From assembly GCA_963989385.1 (NCBI GenBank), contig OZ022500.1, positions 24,380,460 through 24,444,459 of the forward strand: a stretch of DNA of 64,000 bases, written 5' to 3'. The notes beneath the pieces were generated by a model. The model was not told the DNA's origin. It saw nothing but the letters and a program-made list of their open reading frames with translations, and made no database searches. The first letter of the stretch is position 1. Each line of letters starts with the position of its first letter. The translations under genes were made by a program, and so were the position numbers. Origin of the DNA: Ctena decussata (lineage: Eukaryota > Mollusca > Bivalvia > Lucinida > Lucinidae). Below are positions 1-10,924 of this stretch, one piece after another.

Positions 1-944
1 AATCTTTGAAGTTCAAAAGAAACCAACTTATGATAAAACCATGCTCATTATGTTTATCGAACATTCATGAACAAGGAATGGTAGGTAGGAAAATTCTCAG
101 GAACTGACACAATATAATCCAATATCCCACCCAAGTTATTATGTGAGAAAAGACAACACAAACGTAGACACCATCAAATGCATCACGAGCGGAAGCCAAG
201 TGAATTCACAAAATCATGATGTCCAACTTGTTCTGAGCCAATTTATCATAATTCAAGGATTACGGTAAAGAAAAACTATTTCTGAAAGGTAGCTAACATT
301 CTTCTCGAAAACGATACTTTGATGCTTTAAATGCATTTAAGTACGTAGGAAAACTCTCGGGAACTGACATAATTCAATCCAAGATCCCACCCAATACACT
401 ATCTGGGAAAAAGACAACACGAAATAAGTTACCACCGAAGACATCACTAACGGCAGCCATGTGAACAGCCATTTCCCATGTAGGTGGTCACTGGGCCAGC
501 TATTAAACCATGTAGGTGGTAGTTGGGCTAATGAGGCCTTAAAGTAATATTAAGCTGATTCAGAAATGACTATGAAATGATTAAGTAGCCAAACCTTAAT
601 TATAAATGTTCAATAAACAATATTCATAAAGCCATTTGGCAAGCCCAGTAGACATTTATTAGCAACCGACCAAAGAGTTGTTTGCCGCCAAACAACGAAT
701 ATTGGTTGCTTTACGATATAACGCGTATTTCTTTTCTAGTCTATTCTGTCCCATATCACTAAGGCTTTGAATTTTTTCTGTCACTGAATTTCCGGTCGGA
801 GTTTTTTCTTGGGAGAAAATGATACGCTGTCGTATGTATTGGACATAAAGAAGAATCTTCACCGAAATTAAAAAAATGTTATGTCAAGATTTCACTTTTT
901 TATTGTCCTGTTGAATAAACTTTGTGTACTATCTTTCTGTTTTC
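1..944. other. Non-coding stretch with a diverged direct repeat
   Basis: No coding region is supported. The segments near 81-210 and 341-470 are diverged direct copies: both carry a TAGGAAAA-CTC-GGAACTGACA block, then ATCCCACCCA, then AAGACAACAC, then a CATCAC-CGG-AGCCA-GTGAA block, about 260 bp apart. The first ~50 bases of the repeat also resemble the ends of relics at 2355-2410, 41030-41090 and 58450-58520 (GGAACTGA-ACAAT followed by a CCC-rich block), so these may be ends of one retroelement family. The rest is AT-rich with nothing recognised. Confidence 0.5.
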
Positions 945-990
945 ATTATATATGGAAGCGTCCTAGTGACAGGTTGAAAAAATATTTATC

Positions 991-1508
991 TCATACGTAG
1001 GAGATAGGAAGTCCTACGTAGGACTTAGTAACTCCTACGTAGGACTTAGTAACTCCTACGTAGGACTTAGTAACTCCTACGTAGGACTTACCAACTCCTA
1101 CGTAGGACTTAGTAACTCCTACGTAGGACTTAGTAACTCCTACGTAGGAGTTAGTAAGTCCTACGTAGGACTTACTAACTCCTACGTAGGACTTACTAAC
1201 TCTTACGTAGGAGTTAATAAGTCTTACGTAGGACTTACTAACTCCTACGTAGGACTTACTAACTCCTACGTATGAGATAATAAGTCCTACGTAGGACTTA
1301 GTAACTCCTACGTAGGATTTACTAAGTCCTACGTAGGACTTATTATCTCATACGTAGGAGTTAGTAAGTCCTTCGTAGGACTTACTAACTCCTACGTAGG
1401 ACTTACTAACTCCTACGTATGAGATAATAAGTCCTACGTAGGACTTAGTAAGTCCTACGTAGGTGTTACTATCTCCTACGTAGGACTTAGCTGTTTCATA
1501 CGTAAGAG
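991..1508. repeat. 21-bp palindromic tandem array, left terminus
   Basis: About 25 units of period 21 bp. Each unit has a 12-bp palindrome TCCTACGTAGGA and a 9-bp linker such as CTTAGTAAC. The central TACGTA is nearly invariant, while the three-base words on either side vary among a small set (CTT, GTT or GAT on the right; AAG, AAC or ATC on the left). It is the inverted partner of the array at 2820-3318. Confidence 0.95.
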
Positions 1509-2019
1509 ATGTTTAACTTGTATTTTATGTGTATCTGTGCTATAATTACTGCCGCTTCAAATAATGTTATTCATATAACAAAATTCATAGATTCGAAACG
1601 TATTATTTAATCTGCATCTCAATTACGGGAAAACTGTATTATGGTTATCTCCATTCTAATGCAACTTTATTTTTTGGATAATGGTTTTAAGTATCTGATA
1701 AAATGAAGTCACAATTACATTGTTACATATTGTAACAGTCTTATTTTCTATCAATGGAGAATAAAATAGCTACATTTTCTAATCATCATAAAGCATCTTC
1801 TCAATAGCGAGATTACAGATGCATGATGAATAGATTAAGAAATACTTGATCAAATCGCTTTCATGTAACAGCGTAAATTTATCCAGCTTTGTATCAATAC
1901 AAACAGCTTTATTGTTATATATTGTGAAAAGTAAATATTTGATCCGCGGATTATGCAGCCCTCTGAACGAATATTTCTTGTCTTGTCTGAGATCAATAAT
2001 ACAAATCATAAAAACGATT

Positions 2020-2255
2020 GGGCCGCGACACAAGAAAACCAACAAAGTGGTTGTGGGCCCAGTGCAGACTCAGATCAGCCCTGGGTATCCGTTCAGCCTG
2101 ATCAGAGACTTCGCTGTCCGCATGGAGATAGCTTAGACCCTTAGCTACCGTTAATGCGCTTAGTGAAGGTTCTGATCAGACTGGGTTGATGCCTAGGCGC
2201 ACCTGAGTCTGCGCTGTTTGCACAACCGCTAGTTGTTTTTCTCGTGTCGCAGCTC
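2020..2255. mobile_element. GAGCC-type palindromic MITE, copy A
   Basis: The ends GGCCGCGACACAAGAAAACC and its inverted partner at 2236-2255 match the family consensus GAGCCGCGACACGAGAAAAC. The interior is itself an inverted repeat of ACTCAGATCAGCCTGGG-like blocks around a short AGCTTAGACCC/TAGCTACC centre. It lies inside the foldback element. Open frames across it (1846-2136, 1953-2144) are by-products of the repeat and not genes. Confidence 0.85.
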
Positions 2256-2417
2256 AAATTATTAACGTTATTATGACGTTGTTAAAGACTGGCCACACGT
2301 CCTAGAGTAACAGGTTTTGAAGCAGATAAATTATAGTAAAGAAAAAAGATAGGCAATGATCAGGAATTAATACAATCAAATCCCACATTCTGCCCTAAAA
2401 ACCAATAGGGATAGAAG

Positions 2418-2537
2418 CACAGACACACACACACACACACGCACGCACGCACGCACCAACGCACGCACGCACGCACGCACACACACGGAAAAATTGACAC
2501 AAGTTTACGAACACACACACACAAACACACACACACG
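2418..2537. repeat. CA / GCAC microsatellite
   Basis: Alternating (CA)n, (GCAC)n and (CA)n blocks, with a short unit TTGACACAAGTT-ACGAAC repeated on the distal side near 2493-2565. Confidence 0.95.
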
Positions 2538-2819
2538 GACAGAATTGACACAAGTTCACGAACTACATTTTGTCAAAGGACTACAGCATTTACACGAACT
2601 CTCCGAAAGTAGGTGACTCAAGGCAAGCTACAAATCTATCTAAGATCTATGCCAGATCTGGATGTGTCAAACAACGTTCATACAACGTCATATCGACGTC
2701 GATGCAAAGTGATTATGTTGCAAACATGTTTAAACGACGTATTTTCAACCTTATACGCCTGCTGAGTACATACTGTAGCAGTTTCTGGCTTTCTTATGAC
2801 TATTTCTTTCTGTTATATT

Positions 2820-3318
2820 ATCTCCTACGTAGGACTTACTAAGTCCTACGTAGGACTTACTAAGTCCTACGTAGGAGATAGTAAGTCCTACGTAGGAGTT
2901 ACTAAGTCCTACGTAGGACTTATTATCTCCTACGTAGGAGTTACTAAGTCCTACGTAGGAGTTAGTAAGTCCTACGTAGGACTTATTATCTCCTACGTAG
3001 GCGTTAGTAAGTCCTACGTAGGAGTAACTAAGTCCTACGTAGGTGTTAGAAAGTTCTACGTAGGACTTAGTAAGTCCTACGTAGGAGTTAGTAAGTCCTA
3101 CGTAGGAGATAGTAAGTCCTACGTAGGACTTATGATCTCCTACGTAGGGGTTAGTAAGTCCTACGTAGGTGTTAATAAGTCCTACGTAGGACTTATTATC
3201 TCCTACGTAGGACTTAGTAACTCTTACGTAGGAGTTAATATGTCCTACGTAGGGGATAGTAAGTCCTACGTAGGAGTTACTAAGTCCTACGTAGGACTTC
3301 CTATCTCCTACGTAGTAG
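2820..3318. repeat. 21-bp palindromic tandem array, right terminus
   Basis: About 24 units of the same 21-bp repeat as at 991-1508, inverted relative to it. Because 21 is a multiple of three, one frame stays open (2796-3371) and reads as a seven-residue repeat of the type SYVGVTK. This is a translation artefact of the satellite: the reading is only repeat, without an independent domain. Confidence 0.95.
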
Positions 3319-3363
3319 ATAAATATTTTTTTAACCTGTCACTAGGACGCTTCCATAATTATA

Positions 3364-4270
3364 GATATTGACCTTTTGCTACGTATTATTTTCACCAATC
3401 CACAATGCCGCTACACTCACATGCTCGGAAAATAAAACAGGAAGTAAATTCTTGTTTGCTTGCTCAGGACAACACGTGGATGTTTTCTAAAAAAAGTCCT
3501 ATAATGGCGGAAACGATAGGCCTAGATCTTAATAAAGAATGTTACCATTAAAAAACCTTGTAAATCCTGCCACTCGATCCAAAATCCAATCAGATTGAAA
3601 TAACTCGCCGTGTAAGTGCGAAGTTATCAAAACAAAACGCACATACCTTTAAAGGCAATCGTTTTCATGTAGAATAAAAAAAAACGAAACTATTTATCTG
3701 CCATCCTACAGTTAAGGATTGATAAATCTCGGTGTATTTTGACAGTTGACAGTGTATGAATAGTGAAAAAGCTGAGGTAAGCTGTGTCACAACTTCTGTT
3801 CTGACGTCATGTATAGTCAAAACAGGTACATACAGACAGTGCGGTGTTCTCGGACATTTCTGGTAGCTGACGAGGTTATAAAAATAAGACGCACGTGCAA
3901 TATCCATCCAATACTTGTTCTGTCATTCCGTCTCGAAAAGCAAAAACCATTTAAACTCTTTGTGGGGTCTTAGTGTTTCTTTTTCAAATCAGAATGCGAT
4001 GTTGATAATGATATAAATACCAATAATGGGGATGGTAGGGGTCGGGCGATGGTGCTGGACCATGCGTCATGTCTCTAAAAGAAATTCTGCAGACATAAGC
4101 TTTTACTTTGAAAGGTAGAATTTGAGAAAAGATGTCACCAAAGACATAACTGCAACGTATAAAGGAGGGTATTTATGAATGCCATTAAATTTAAAGGAGA
4201 AATATAACTTATAATATGACTGCCCTGGTTCATGCTGATTTACCCCACCCACTTTTATGAGCCCGTTTTT
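3364..4270. other. Non-coding stretch, nothing recognised
   Basis: AT-rich sequence between the foldback element and the next repeat. No open frame with coding character is seen on either strand. A CCCACCCACTT block at 4246-4252 and onward recurs near 17880, 22410 and 49905, so the last part may be repeat-derived. Confidence 0.4.
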
Positions 4271-5479
4271 ATGCCACCAACTTCGGAGAAGTTGAGGGGG
4301 CATATTGGTTTGGGCCTGTCCGTCCGTCTGTCCGTCCGTCTGTTTGTCCGTCCGTCTGTCCGTCCGTAACGCTTTTTGGCAGCTGTGAAACTCAAGAATG
4401 GCTAATGCTAGGATCTTGAAATTTTATATATGGCATGTATATGAGAAAATAAGCGGACACTTATTTTTTCTTTTCTCCCCCGGTCACATATTTCCAGAGT
4501 TATGCCCCTTTTTCAACTTAGTCTATGGACCCTTGTTAACAAAATATCTCAGGAACCCCTGATGCTAGGATCATGTAATTATGCAGGAAGACATTGCTCA
4601 AGGTGTAGATGACCTGATTAACTTTTGAAAAAAAATCGTGAATTTTTGACCGTGTAATGGCCCTTTTCTGACTTAGTGCATTGTAAGCCTATGGAACCTT
4701 GTGAACAAAATATCTCAAGAACCTCTAATGCTAGGATCATGATTTTTGCAGGAAGATACTGCTTGAAGTGTAGATGAACTGATTAACTTTTTGAAAAAAT
4801 ATTGTGAACTTTTGACTGAGTTATGCTCCTTTTTCGACTTATTGCATTGAAGCCTATGGTACAAAGGTACCCTTACTTACTGTCAAGAACCGTAAGAGAT
4901 AGGAACTTAAAATTTTATATGCTGCATGAACATGAAAAAAAGCAGACCCGTATTTTTTTTTATTCTCCTCCTGTGTTGTCTTTCAGGAGTTATGTCCCTT
5001 TTTCAACTTGGTCATTTTATATAGGAACAACCTTGTGAACAAAATATCTGCAGAACAGCTTAAGCTAGGATCCTGATATTTGGAATGCAGTTGCAGATCA
5101 AGGTGTAGGGGACCTGATTAAGTTTTGAGCATATTTCGTAAATTTTTGGTCAAATAATTGCCCCTTTTCGGACATAGGCATATACTATGGGAACAAGCCT
5201 GTGAACAAACTATCATAAAACCGCAGAAGCTAGGATCCTTATACATGTATTTGTTATGCAAGTTTGGACCAAGGTGTAGATGACCTGATTAACTTTTGAG
5301 GCATATTTGAAGAACTGCTAAGCTATTTACTTATATATGGCATACAGTTACAGGCTAATTAAGACTGAGACGAACTGATTAAACCCCCTTTCTAACTTCA
5401 ACATTATTATGGGATGAACCTTCTTTAGAGGCAAGCATATGGTTGGGGGCATAGTGTTTCATAAACACATTTTCTAGTT
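4271..5479 (+). mobile_element. Rolling-circle-like non-autonomous element, ATGCCACC/AACTTC family
   Basis: The 5' end is an imperfect palindrome: ATGCCACC, then AACTTC-GGA-GAAGTT, then GGGGGCAT. It is followed within 50 bp by a (CCGT/CTGT)n tract at 4318-4366. The body is 3-4 diverged units of about 170-240 bp, each carrying GAACAAAATATCT, GCTAGGATC and GTGTAGATGACCTGATTAA. Near the 3' end GGGGGCATA (5445-5453) repeats the 5' end in inverted form, then a hairpin GTGTTT-CAT-AAACAC (5454-5468), then ATTTTCTAGTT. No protein is encoded. The asymmetric inverted repeats plus terminal hairpin fit Helentron-type elements; this is inference. Confidence 0.75.
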
Positions 5480-5604
5480 CCAAAAGTAGCGCTTACGGAG
5501 CTTAACCACTATTGATTTAATATAGCGGACACTATAGGCTAATTAACTGTTGAAAATAAAACATTTTGCTCTTGGGCAGAAAAAGGGCCTTATAGGCACC
5601 CCTT

Positions 5605-7690
5605 TGCTTCATTGTGCTTTTACATGGCAAAATGCTAGAACATAAGATATCTTGGAAACTTTTGAAGATTTTGGGCTAAAAATTGGCATCTAATGTCATC
5701 TTAATGAGTATATGAAGATTTATGAGACCAAGAGGTCAAGGTCATTCTTTGACCTTTGACCAAGAACTCTCATATTTTCATCTTTTGACGGTTTCAAACA
5801 ATCTTCTTAAAAGCCACTGGGCCAATTGTATAGAGTCTCCAGGGATTGAGGGAACAAAAGTTTATTCATACGGCCCAGGTCACATGACCAACATGGCCGC
5901 CACGCCAATATATGGTATAAAGCTTTAAAAATTTTCCCCAGAACCAATTGACCGATGGCCTCGAAACTTGATAGGTAGCATTAGGTACTAGTACTATCAA
6001 GATTGTTCAAATTATGACCTTGGGTTGACTTTGGCCTTTTTACGGCTAGGTCAAATATGGGAAAATGCTAGAACATAAGATTTCATGGAAAGTTTTGAAG
6101 ATTAGTGCCAAAAAGATTGGTTTATGCACTTATATTAATGAGTACTTGAAGATTTGTGAGAACAAGAGGTCAAGGTCATTCTTTGACCATTGACCCAGAG
6201 CTCTCATAGTATGAAAATTTCAAACAATCTCCTCAGAAATCACTGGGCCAATGGTAACCAAATTTCATATTTATCCTCCAGGGGTTAAGGAAATGAAAAT
6301 TTGTTCAAACATTCCAGGTCACATTACCAACATGGCTGCCAAGCCCATATATGGTAAAAACGATTAAAAATCTTCGCCTCAACAACTAATGAACCGATGG
6401 CTGTGAAACTTGTGGTATTTAGCATTGCGTACTCAAGTACTATCAAGATTTTTAAAAATGAAGACCTTGTGTTGACCTCGACCATTTTACTGCAAGGTCA
6501 AATATGGGAAAATGCTAGAACATAAGATTTCATGGAAAGTTTTGATGATATAGGCCTAAACAGTGGTATATACAGTCATCTTAATGCGTGCATGAAGATT
6601 TATGACTTCAAGAGGTCAAGGTCGTTATTTGACCTTTGACCCTAAATTCTCATAGCTTGACAACATCAAACTTCTTCTAAAGAGCCACTGAGCCAATTGT
6701 AACCAAATATCATACAGAGCTTTCAGTGGTTGAGAGAACGAAAATTTCTTCAAATGGTCTGGGTCACATGATCAACATGGCCGCCATGCCCATATATGGT
6801 AAAGCTTTTAAATATCTTATTCTCCAGAACCAATTGACCGATGGCCTTGACACTTGGTATGCAGCATTGGGTACTCCAGTACTATCAAGATTGTTCGAAT
6901 TGTGAACTTGGGTTGACGTTGACCTTTTTACGGCAGTGTCAAATATGGGAAAATGGTAGAACATAAGATTTCATCTGAAAGTTTAAATTTGATTGATTGA
7001 TTTTTGCTTTATGTCCACAGTAAACAGCTATGGTCATGTCGAGACGGTGACGTTTTGAAGATTTGAAGATTTTGGCCTTAAAATTGGTATATACAGTCAT
7101 CGTAATGAGGTCATGAAGAATAATGAGCACAAGAGGTCAAGGTCATTCTTTGATCTTTGACCCAGATCCCTCATATGTTGATATTTTCAAACATTTGTTC
7201 AAAAACCAAAGGGCCAATTGTAAACACATTTCATATAGAGCCTCCAGTTGATTGAACAAAAATTTGTTCAAACGGTCCAGGTCATATGATCAACATGGCC
7301 GCCATACCATTCATGGTATAAACCTTTAATATATTTCTATTCCAGAACCAACATACCTATAGCCTTGAAACTTGGTAAGTAGTATGGAGTACTAGAGTAC
7401 TAACAAGACTGTTCAAATGATGACCTTGGGTTTACCTTGACTGTTTTTGTGGCATGGTCGAATATGGGAAAATGCTAGAACATAAGATTTCATGTAAAGT
7501 TTGAAGATTGTGGCCTAAAAGATGGTATATATGGTTTTCTAGATGATTGCATGAAGATTTATGAGTACAAGAGGTCATGGTCATTCTTTGACTTTTGACC
7601 CAAGACTCATATTTTGACAATTTCAGACATAAGAAAAATGCACTTTGCCAATTGCTAAGGTGAGCGATTCAGGGCCTCTTGGCCCTCTTA
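5605..7690 (+). mobile_element. Rolling-circle-like element, AGCTCACC family, 5'-truncated
   Basis: Four to five tandem units of roughly 435-515 bp. Landmarks are AAATGCTAGAACATAAG (near 5630, 6065, 6511, 6953 degenerate, 7470) and ACATGACCAACATGGCCGCC (near 5882, 6323, 6768, 7287). The 3' end has AAGGTGAGCGATTC, then the hairpin AGGGCC-TCTT-GGCCCT at 7671-7686, then CTTATT. The 5' palindrome AGCTCACCTGAGCC seen in the copy at 31553 is missing, so this copy is 5'-truncated. The short open frames inside (5722-5928, 6764-6964 and others) are repeat artefacts. Confidence 0.75.
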
Positions 7691-9060
7691 TTTAAATATT
7701 TATTATATGTTTATATGGCTCATAAAGGAACCATAATGCTAGAAATTCCAGGTTACCTTATTTATTTGATTGCAAAATCAATGTCTAAGACACTGGGCTT
7801 AGTAATCTTTACTACTTTAGTCACGCAACGCATTGCACCTTCAACTGTTACAACTGTGACTTAAACTACATTTTTGTTTGAAGAAGCACTTTTACTGTTT
7901 TACTTTATCAGCCCGCACTGTAAGTTACTCTATCTTTGGGCGAAAGCAAACTACGCATTTTCAGACCCATCTGCTCAAATGCGCAGTCTTTTTTTAGAAA
8001 TATGTAATTCGCTTGGATGATAGTTTAAAACACAAACTGTGCTTGATTACCCAGTCTGTGCTTTGAAGTAAGGATGTTATGGTACAATGTAAGCACTGTT
8101 CTTAAATACCTGAACCAGTTTTTACACGACACGGGTTTTATAATCTAGAGCAACTTGATTCCTCCTAAATGAGGGCAAAACACGCAAGGAAACTACTACA
8201 ATGCGATAAAATTTCACAATCATGGGGTTTAAAGTGAGAAAAGGAGTTTTGCAATGAATCAACTGACTTAGTTAGAAGATGATTTAATTTTGTATGCACG
8301 CTCTACATGTGAGTGAGACGAAAGCATTGTTTATATGTATGTCATGAAAATCAGTCTTTTGTTCAACATTTCATAAATTAAAATACCGATGGCTTTTGTG
8401 GTTTGAATTATGGATACATGTCGAATGATCGAGTCAAACCTAGTTCATACAAAGATTTATCAGTGCTCTGTCTGCGTACGTCGCAATCCTTCTAACGAGA
8501 GTTCTTGGCGAAAAACACTTCGTTCAATTTCATATTTTACGAACAGATGATGATAGCTGACTGAAATTGTACAATATACATTTATATAATTAGTCATCAT
8601 TTTGATATACTAACATATGAATGATTATTCCATATTTGATAAATCAGGCGATTATTTATAAAACCAGGTCCATTGACCTTCACGTCAGTATATCTGCGTG
8701 ACTGCAAAATCCAAAAACAAAAATAAAGAGATAAGTCCTCTTTTATTATTTTCATCATGCAACATGTTGTATGCTCCAATCAAAGGGCCGCTGCTAATTA
8801 AAATACGCATATCGTTTAATGGCAGTTTTCCTTTGTTTCAATTAAGAATTGAAAATTTGATTTTTCAGCGTTCATAGTATGATGAAGCCAGTGGGCGGAG
8901 CTAAAATTCCATGAAGCACGAAGCGCTTCTTGTAGAATTTTAGCGACGACCACTGGCTTCTTTACACGATGAACGCTGAATAATCAAATTTACACTTTAT
9001 TTTCAGATCTTCCTGTGCTGTTTTCGTGGTAATTTAATGTAGAATGTGCAAAATATGCGT
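7691..9060. repeat. Dispersed repeat, long copy, with palindromic core
   Basis: Blocks near 7690-7870 (AACCATAATGCTAGAAATTCCA; TTAGTCACGCAACGCATTGCACC) match 16560-16740, and the sequence after the palindrome (TTTACACTTTATTTT near 8990) matches 17045. A shorter diverged version of the first block lies at 16410-16505. This is one interspersed family with two diverged copies here. No gene is seen. Confidence 0.6.
8853..8991. mobile_element. Palindromic foldback element, copy 1
   Basis: AAATTTGAT..TTCAGCGTTCAT on the left pairs with ATGAACGCTGAA..ATCAAATTT on the right, with internal arms GAAGCCAGTGG / CCACTGGCTTC and a centre GAAGCGCTTC. A diverged copy is at 16919-17021. Confidence 0.8.
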
Positions 9061-10410
9061 CGAAGGAAAAATAGTAACGATGTATTCGGTCATTTCCCTA
9101 TACAGCTGTCGCCATAACGTGACGTCAGTCGAAGTTACGTGGACCAATCAAGACGTTTGTTTACCTTAGACGTCGCTTAACGACAACGTCACATGGTCAA
9201 CTTTCTATCATCGGTTTATGAAGACAGTTGCTCTAAAAGGTTTACCTATTGGAAGTAGGTGGCAAGTGTAAATATGCTACAATGTCGTCAACACATAGAT
9301 ACAACATACTGTACCCTAACATTTTATTCTTGGGATAGAATAGGACAAATATAGTGTAAAAAGAATAGTAATCAACAATTTCCTTGAAGTGTGAAACGAA
9401 CACTAGCTCTCGAATATACACATTTTATCGCATTTTGTTTTGCTCTACGTCAAGTTGTTAAAATAAATTCGTACCAAAGTGCATGCCTAAAGTGGCCTTT
9501 GAAGATGTGTTATTACTTCCTCCAAAACTTTTCGCATTTTGTGTAAGTTTACGCAAAGATGGCCTTTCCATTTATTTATTTTTTTACATAGAAGATTAAA
9601 TATAGAAAAAAAATCCGAAAAATAAACTTAAAATTTTTAATGATTTTATGAAACGTATTTACAGATAACTTTCAAAACAGTATTAAGGTTTCACCTACTA
9701 ATTATTCACAAAGTAGATTTGTTTAAGTATACTCCCTGTTTCGAAAACGTCGTTGCATTCGACGTCAAACCCCCCTCACCCTCTCCCTCTAAAACACGTT
9801 TGACGACATATCTCCAGTTTCTAGTAAAACATTTATGATCTGTTTAAGGGACTTTAACTGCATGAAAAACGTTAAGACTGAATTAATTTCTTTGACCGTA
9901 TGCTTTATACATGTAGACCACATGACATAGATTTTACCTCTATTTACTTTTAGATTACTTTAGACAAATATATTTTAAAGGTACCTTTAAAGCTGACACA
10001 GCCTAAAACTCTCTTGAAAATATGTACATGGCAGTCGAGACATGTTTGCCTAGAAATTTGGCTGCAAATCAGACAGTCTATTCTGTAATGGTTTTCTAAG
10101 ATACACGGATAGCTTTGATTGTGAATGGCAGTAACAGATTAAGTTCTGCAAGCAGCAGACGTTTACTTCAGAATGTCAGCCTTTTCTGTGAAAATGAATG
10201 GTTTGAACTGTTGAGAGCGTTTCGGGAAGAAACAAAAAGCAAACAAATCTTAGACCGAACCAAGGAGGAATTGTACATTCTCGGTACGTTTAGGTACAAT
10301 ATGAACACATTTCCGTTGCACACTTTTGGACACTAAAATGAACAGTTATCGAGTATTTTTTACTCGAGGGCTGCTTTTAGAAAAAAAAACTGCAGTGCTG
10401 TATTTGTTAT
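9061..10410. other. Mostly unannotated sequence holding one exon candidate
   Basis: Apart from the exon candidate at 10172-10283, no coding region, RNA gene or repeat with recognisable ends is seen. An A/T-rich tract lies at 9575-9640. Confidence 0.4.
10172..10283 (+). CDS. Possible internal exon, unknown product
   Basis: This 112-base segment is open in one frame and is bounded by an acceptor-like TTTACTTCAG ending at 10171 and a strong donor-like TCG|GTACGT at 10283/10284. The conceptual peptide is about 37 residues, charged and helix-like (it contains CENEWFELLRAFREETKSK), and does not match any repeat noticed in the window. I do not recognise the family. It is short, the polypyrimidine tract is weak, and no neighbouring exon is visible, so it may be chance. 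Codon use is plausible for an exon, but this is only a candidate. Confidence 0.2.
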
Positions 10411-10650
10411 AACCCCTAGCTTGGAAGAAGTTGAGGGAGACTATTGCTTCTGGGTATTCCATCTGTGCGTACGCGCGTTAGTGATTGCGTACGTTCGTTC
10501 GTTACGCTTTTAAATGCATACCACACTTAAGAACGCGCTTGCTAGAGTTTTGAAATTTCACATATTGATTAATCATCACAAAATAGCTGACCCGTATTTT
10601 TTCTTGTCTGAGTTGTGTCCCGGTTTGGAGTAAGGCGCCTTTGGATAAAA
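10411..10650 (+). mobile_element. Degenerate copy of the ATGCCACC/AACTTC element 5' end
   Basis: CTTGGAAGAAGTTGAGGGAG followed by a GCGTAC/GTTCGTTCGTTACG tract and then CTTAAGAACGCGCTTGCTAG aligns with the first ~250 bp of the element at 4271. The terminal palindrome is eroded and the 3' end is absent. Confidence 0.5.
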
Positions 10651-10924
10651 ACAAATAATGAAACCTTAGGAACGATGAGTAAATGAGCTGATCTGTTGTA
10701 CAAATATAGTTACATGTATTTTTTTATAGAATTATAGCCTTTCAAATTTTCTGTATTTTGTAAGCATTTTCACACGATTTCTTCTGTGGAACTACAAGAC
10801 CCTTTGTAACTGAATGTTAAAGGATAGGAAACAAAAACAACGTTTTACGTCATTTATTTCTTTACTTTCGTTATTATGGCGACAATTAAAAGTCTGGCCA
10901 TTCATTTTTAAGGAGAAAACTAAA
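10651..10924. other. Short non-coding gap
   Basis: AT-rich sequence between two repeat elements; nothing recognised. Confidence 0.4.

Larger units (their letters stand above)
951..3357. mobile_element. Foldback-type transposon with long tandem-repeat inverted termini
   Basis: The left end TATGGAAGCGTCCTAGTGAC at 951-970 is the reverse complement of the right end at 3338-3357. The match continues through GACAGGTT, an A-rich block and into the 21-bp arrays, so each inverted terminus is about 540-560 bp. ATTATA directly abuts both ends (945-950 and 3358-3363) and is a candidate 6-bp target duplication; a TA duplication with slightly shorter ends is also possible. The ~1.3-kb middle holds a GAGCC-type MITE and a CA/GCAC microsatellite and no transposase. 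Long termini made of short tandem repeats are the hallmark of Foldback/Galileo-like elements in other animals; assignment to that group is inference. Confidence 0.8.

Noticed and set aside
1846..2144. Open frames over GAGCC-type MITEs (also at 47855, 47964, 56730, 61398, 61568)
   Set aside because: All lie in the same palindromic repeat, occur in multiple frames and strands, and show no constraint.
991..3318. CRISPR-like look of regularly spaced palindromes
   Set aside because: The linkers are not unique spacers but variants of a few words, the setting is animal DNA, the arrays are inverted termini of one transposon, and no Cas-like gene is present.
2796..3371. 191-codon open frame with regular seven-residue repeats (SYVGVTK type)
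   Set aside because: It is the 21-bp satellite read in a frame that stays open because 21 is divisible by three. There is no independent sequence outside the repeat and the inverted partner array exists.
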